Shown: positions 6,691 through 9,960 of the stretch, piece by piece | Layout of the letters: the number at the start of each line of letters is the position of its first letter | Position numbering within the stretch: position 1 is the stretch's first letter | Source of the DNA: CANGTU01 sp046336655 | GTDB taxonomy: Bacteria; Bacteroidota; Bacteroidia; Flavobacteriales_D; Sanyastnellaceae | NCBI GenBank assembly: GCA_046336655.1 | Contig: JBKDGH010000155.1 | Location: forward strand, 1 to 9,960 | DNA: 9,960 nt | Reading direction: 5' to 3' | The notes under the pieces: model-generated | The model's input: the letters and a program-made list of their open reading frames with translations, nothing else | Told to the model about the DNA's origin: nothing | The model's database searches: none | Made by a program: the position numbers and the translations under genes

Positions 6691-8031
6691 TTACAACAAG
6701 TCATTCGCAATGTTCGCCAGCTCGGAGCGCTCGCCGCGTTCGAGTGTGACGTGGCAGTATAGGTCCTGTCCTTTCAAGCGTTCAATCACGTATGACAAAC
6801 CATTCGACTGCTCGTCGAGGTATGGGGTATCAATCTGCCGCACGTCACCGGTCAGAATGATCTTGGTGTTCTCTCCGGCACGGGTGATGATGGTCTTCAC
6901 TTCGTGCGGAGTCAGGTTCTGCGCCTCGTCTACAATAAAGATGCAATTTGAAAGACTTCTTCCCCGGATGAAAGCAAGTGCGGTGATGGTGATCTTTCCC
7001 TGCGCCTGCATCTCATCAATCACTTTGCGCTTGCGCTCGTTCTCCCCAAACTGGTTCTTGATGAAATTGAGGTTGTCCCACAACGGCTGCATGTAAGGAT
7101 TGATCTTGTCCTCCGCATCGCCGGGCAGAAATCCGATCTCGCGATTGCTGAGCGGTACGATAGGACGGGCAAGAATGAGCTGATCGTATTGATTTTTTTG
7201 CTCCAGTGATCCGGCTAATGCGAGCAAGGTCTTTCCTGTGCCGGCCACACCAGATATCGTCACCAGTTTCACATCCGGATTCAGGATAGCGTGAAGCGCA
7301 AACGCCTGCTCGGCATTCTTGGGCTTGATGCCGCAAGCATATGTTTTATCTACCCGCTGAATCACTTTTTCCCTGCCATTGTAATAAGCCAATGCGCTGG
7401 AGGAATGATTTTTCAGAATGTAATAGTGGTTGCTGAGTTTGTCCTTCCCCAGCGGCGTGAGTTTTTTCGACTCCCCGTCCTGATAGAGTTTGCGGATGAA
7501 CTCACTGTCCACATCTTCTACGGTGGTCATTCCGCTATACATCATCAGCGAGTCCTTTACCTTGCCGGTCTTGTAATCTTCAGCAGGAATCTGCAGTGCT
7601 TTCGCCTTGATGCGGAGGTTGATGTCTTTGGTGACGAGAATGACCTTTGATGCTTTCTCCTCGAGCTGCAACTGTATAGCAGCGTTCAGGATTTTATGGT
7701 CATTCTTTTTTGCATCAAAAATGCGCTCAGCATCTTTCGGAATATCGTCGGATGTGTTGAGTACGATCTTGAATTTGCCTTTGCTTTCATTTTCGAGCGG
7801 AATCCACGAATCAAGTGTGTGCGATTCGGAGAGCCGGTCGATGATGCGGATGGATTCCCGCGCCTCGAAATTCTTGGTGTCGTTGCCTACTTTGAATTTA
7901 TCGAGCTCCTCCAATACGGTGATCGGAATAGCGATGTAGTTGTCTTCAAAACTGTTGATGCAGTTGTGGTCATGAAGCAGCACTGAAGTGTCCAGCACAT
8001 AAATCTTCCTTGCTTTACGAGGAGCGCGCAT
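6691..8031 (-). CDS. PIN-PhoH protein (PhoH2/YlaK-like RNase and ATPase)
   Basis: This 446-residue cytosolic protein fuses an N-terminal PIN nuclease domain to a C-terminal PhoH ATPase. The PIN domain (about 8-150) keeps all four acidic positions: D14 (YVLDTSVLL), E41/E42 (TVLEELDKF), D111 (KKNDHKIL) and D136 (VTKDINLRIKA), so it should bind metal and cut RNA. The PhoH domain (about 235-446) has Walker A GVAGTGKT (261-268), NREIGFLPGD (296-305), Walker B CIFIVDEAQN (363-372) and ILTGDVRQID (392-401) as sensor region. Proteins of this layout (mycobacterial PhoH2) have reported sequence-specific RNase and RNA-unwinding activity; whether this one does is inference. I leave the symbol empty because phoH, phoH2 and ylaK are used inconsistently. 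It stands alone, convergent with the cytochrome gene (9 bases between stops, no room for a dedicated terminator) and divergent from the surface-protein gene. No antitoxin-like small gene precedes it. Confidence 0.95.
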   Translation of the reverse strand: MRAPRKARKIYVLDTSVLLHDHNCINSFEDNYIAIPITVLEELDKFKVGNDTKNFEARESIRIIDRLSESHTLDSWIPLENESKGKFKIVLNTSDDIPKDAERIFDAKKNDHKILNAAIQLQLEEKASKVILVTKDINLRIKAKALQIPAEDYKTGKVKDSLMMYSGMTTVEDVDSEFIRKLYQDGESKKLTPLGKDKLSNHYYILKNHSSSALAYYNGREKVIQRVDKTYACGIKPKNAEQAFALHAILNPDVKLVTISGVAGTGKTLLALAGSLEQKNQYDQLILARPIVPLSNREIGFLPGDAEDKINPYMQPLWDNLNFIKNQFGENERKRKVIDEMQAQGKITITALAFIRGRSLSNCIFIVDEAQNLTPHEVKTIITRAGENTKIILTGDVRQIDTPYLDEQSNGLSYVIERLKGQDLYCHVTLERGERSELANIANDLL

Positions 8032-8329
8032 AATTCAGGTTATCGGTTGTATAGGTATTTCCAACACACATTCAGAAAGGGAGGCTTTTTCTCCGTCTGA
8101 ACCCCTCTTCTCTGGCGAATGTATTCCCGGGATCTGGGCAAGTGACACCGCTTATCCGGAGTTTTCAACCACTTTAAATCTGATAATCTGGGCTAATGTG
8201 TGCTGCCCTTGAAGACGGGAGAAATCAGCATCAGGACCCCGCTGCTTCTGTTCATGGTTGAAACAACCCGATGGGGATTTTCTGGAAATTTGCATTATAC
8301 TTGTTCGAGGAATCAATTCACTGTAAACC
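8032..8329. other. Divergent intergenic region, phoH-like gene and large surface-protein gene
   Basis: These 298 bases separate two outward-facing starts and hold no convincing gene. TATACTTG (8296-8303), one mismatch from the Bacteroidota -7 consensus TAnnTTTG, lies 26 bases before the surface-protein ATG and is the best promoter candidate; no well-spaced -33 TTG was found. No TAnnTTTG match is visible on the minus strand for the phoH-like gene. A weak GGAG/CTCC pairing occurs near 8079-8093 but is too short to call. No tRNA or riboswitch was recognised. Confidence 0.45.
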
Positions 8330-9960
8330 ATGCCAGTTCAACGCGTAATGATGCCCTTGCTGAGGTTTTATACCATTGCTCTTCTTGTGCATTGCTTCAC
8401 CCTCGCTGGCCGGGCTCAGTTACTGTCTCTGCCGGTGAATTCAGCCTTCTCAGGCACCACTTATTGCGACATGGATGGTTGGCAGGAGGATATCAGCGCC
8501 CGCACAGCCACAACAGCCTTCTGGAAACATGCCGATGGTCGCGTCCGAATGGAATCCGCATCCCGGCCTATCCACTACAGTGACGAATCAGGGCATTGGA
8601 AGCGCATTATCGCTACTCCCGCTCGGACGGGAGAAATGTGGATCGCTGCAAATCAGCCAAATCCGGTGGCACTCACCGATGATGGTCAGGCAATCATCGG
8701 CTTCAATACCCCGGATGAGTTGCGCATCGGAAAAGAAGTACTGGTTCAAGGCCAGCCAATGAGTTTCAGGCCGCTCAGCACTGGCGCTGATGCCCGGGAA
8801 ATTGTATCAGCATCGCATGCAGAAATCCGAAAAAACTGGCATTTCGGAGAAAACAGCATCAAATACAGCTACATGCTCGATTCGCCGCCTGCAGGTGAAC
8901 ACGGCGCGCACTGGACGCTCTCCGAATCCATACATACGCCGTCAAACGCACTTCTGAGCGGAGATGACCATTTTGGCAAGGAAGCGGAAGGTCTGTGGAT
9001 GGGCGATCTTGTCGTAACCCGCAATGAAGTGACTTCAGCGCGCATCCGCGGTGCAATTTGTTTCGATTCGGCTGGTCACATTCATCTTGCCAGATACTCG
9101 TGGGAACAATCAGAACAGGGGTGGATCATTCACACCCATATTGATATGGAATGGCTCAGCCACCCCGAAACGGTTTACCCTGTCACGATTGATCCGCTTG
9201 TAATCGGACCCACTTCAAACTGGGGACCTGAACCCATGCCTTCCTGCCTCATTCCGGAATTCAATGCTGACAGCATTCTTGTTGAAGTTCCAGGCGAAAT
9301 CACCGTGACAGCCCTGTTCGTCACTGCCAGCTTCTACGCCGATCCTTTCACATTTGCCGTGATGGAAGATGGGGCCATGTTCTTCAGCACGGAATGCGGC
9401 GAGACAGACTATTTCGAAGTGCAGCCACCCAATGGCAATATTGCCGGAACTGCGTATCTGGAAAATTTCGACTTACGGTCTGACCTCATGTGTTGTTATA
9501 CACCCTCCTGTTCAGCCACAAATTTCTGGCTGACCATGCACCTTGGTCGTTACACTCCTTCGGGCGATTGCAACTCCACCTATGTCTACTATGATCCATC
9601 GACCTTATGGCCGTTTTCAGCAGTTGTAGAGGGGCGGACTGTGGAGACTACCGGACTTGAATGGACAGTAAGCGGGACCCCCCAATGCTCTGACGATTGT
9701 GAGTTCAATGGCACAATCCGCGCGCGCTATGGCGTCAGGCCCTACACCTTCACGCATCCCTGGTCGGAGGAAACAGTAGTTACAGGTGGCCCGGCACCCT
9801 GTCAGCTGAATTCCGAATCAGAATCGATAAGCCTCACCTGGCCAGGCTGTCCGGAGTACTGCCCCAACTTTGATCAAATCGAAGTAGCGGCAGCACTTAT
9901 TACCGATGCCTGCGGCAATACGGTCATTAACATTCCGCCCGATATCCTGAATATCAAGCC
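8330..9960 (+). CDS. Large exported cysteine-rich surface protein, 3' partial
   Basis: The reading frame is open from the ATG at 8330 to the window edge, 543 complete codons plus two bases, with no stop. Residues 1-29 are a signal peptide (MPLLRFYTIALLVHC core, AGRA-Q cleavage). Residues about 60-290 form a module beginning FWKHADGRVRMESASRPIHYSDESGHW and closing YPVTIDPLVIG; I recall similar N-terminal modules, with an x-I-HY-x-D-x-x-G-x-W start and a VTIDP end, in very large Bacteroidota surface proteins. From about 300 the sequence becomes beta-rich and cysteine-rich: C306, C356, C388, C389, C394, C414, C453, C457, C491, C507, C511 and C528, suggesting disulphides in the periplasm or outside the cell. 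The last visible part (LTWPGCPEYC, IEVAAALITDACGNTV) may begin a repeat unit. The C-terminus, where a T9SS or gliding-motility domain would be expected, is outside the window, so surface placement is inference. No catalytic motif was seen. A second ATG at 8348 is a possible alternative start. Confidence 0.82.
   Translation, partial: MPVQRVMMPLLRFYTIALLVHCFTLAGRAQLLSLPVNSAFSGTTYCDMDGWQEDISARTATTAFWKHADGRVRMESASRPIHYSDESGHWKRIIATPARTGEMWIAANQPNPVALTDDGQAIIGFNTPDELRIGKEVLVQGQPMSFRPLSTGADAREIVSASHAEIRKNWHFGENSIKYSYMLDSPPAGEHGAHWTLSESIHTPSNALLSGDDHFGKEAEGLWMGDLVVTRNEVTSARIRGAICFDSAGHIHLARYSWEQSEQGWIIHTHIDMEWLSHPETVYPVTIDPLVIGPTSNWGPEPMPSCLIPEFNADSILVEVPGEITVTALFVTASFYADPFTFAVMEDGAMFFSTECGETDYFEVQPPNGNIAGTAYLENFDLRSDLMCCYTPSCSATNFWLTMHLGRYTPSGDCNSTYVYYDPSTLWPFSAVVEGRTVETTGLEWTVSGTPQCSDDCEFNGTIRARYGVRPYTFTHPWSEETVVTGGPAPCQLNSESESISLTWPGCPEYCPNFDQIEVAAALITDACGNTVINIPPDILNIK

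Noticed and set aside
8079..8093. Possible hairpin GGAG/CTCC around a T-rich loop
   Set aside because: The stem is only 4 pairs, both flanking genes point away from it, and no T-run follows the stem on either strand, so a terminator is not supported.
8200..8762. Plus-strand open frames at 8200-8583 and 8475-8762
   Set aside because: Both overlap the frame beginning at 8330, which has a signal peptide, stays open to the edge and has a protein-like composition; the alternatives have no domain.
1..9960. CRISPR array, tRNA/rRNA, insertion sequence, phage or toxin-antitoxin locus
   Set aside because: No regularly spaced repeats, cloverleaf sequence, transposase motif or small paired genes were found by eye on either strand. 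PIN-PhoH stands alone without an antitoxin-like partner.

Overview
The window reads as a chromosomal, mostly housekeeping segment of a Bacteroidota genome, with base composition slightly above 50% G+C. Three independent signs support this. First, the multihaem cytochrome ends in a type IX secretion (T9SS) type A sorting domain, which is essentially restricted to this phylum. Second, several starts lack a purine-rich Shine-Dalgarno and some are preceded by the Bacteroidota -7 element TAnnTTTG or near matches. Third, the group ribH / TPR protein / recF / DUF721 is a neighbourhood I remember from Bacteroidota genomes. The order within the phylum cannot be resolved from the sequence.

Layout. Bases 1-1255 hold the C-terminal three quarters of an M49-like (dipeptidyl-peptidase III family) zinc peptidase whose start lies upstream of the window. 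It is followed on the same strand (1278-1817) by a small exported thioredoxin-fold protein without the redox CXXC. Converging on these is a minus-strand pair: a membrane-anchored TPR protein (2333-3025), then ribH, lumazine synthase (1833-2330), separated by 2 bases. The 124-base gap 3026-3149 is a divergent promoter region. From it recF (3150-4304) and a DUF721/DciA-like gene (4328-4624) run rightward as a likely operon for DNA replication and repair.

Next comes a large plus-strand gene (start 4705, end 6681) for a secreted protein with five CXXCH haem motifs, a GHKFP-type beta domain and a T9SS sorting domain. It converges, with 9 bases between the stop codons, on a minus-strand PIN-PhoH gene (6691-8031) with complete nuclease and ATPase motifs. 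A 298-base divergent intergenic region (8032-8329) separates phoH from a large exported protein that opens at 8330 and runs off the right edge, with 543 codons visible and no stop. This last gene has a signal peptide, an N-terminal module ending in YPVTIDP, and a cysteine-rich region. It looks like the N-terminal part of one of the very large Bacteroidota surface proteins.

I found no tRNA, rRNA, CRISPR array, insertion sequence, phage gene or obvious defence system. The two parts most worth a second look are the surface-targeted pentahaem cytochrome, a candidate for electron transfer at the cell exterior, and the unfinished cysteine-rich surface protein.
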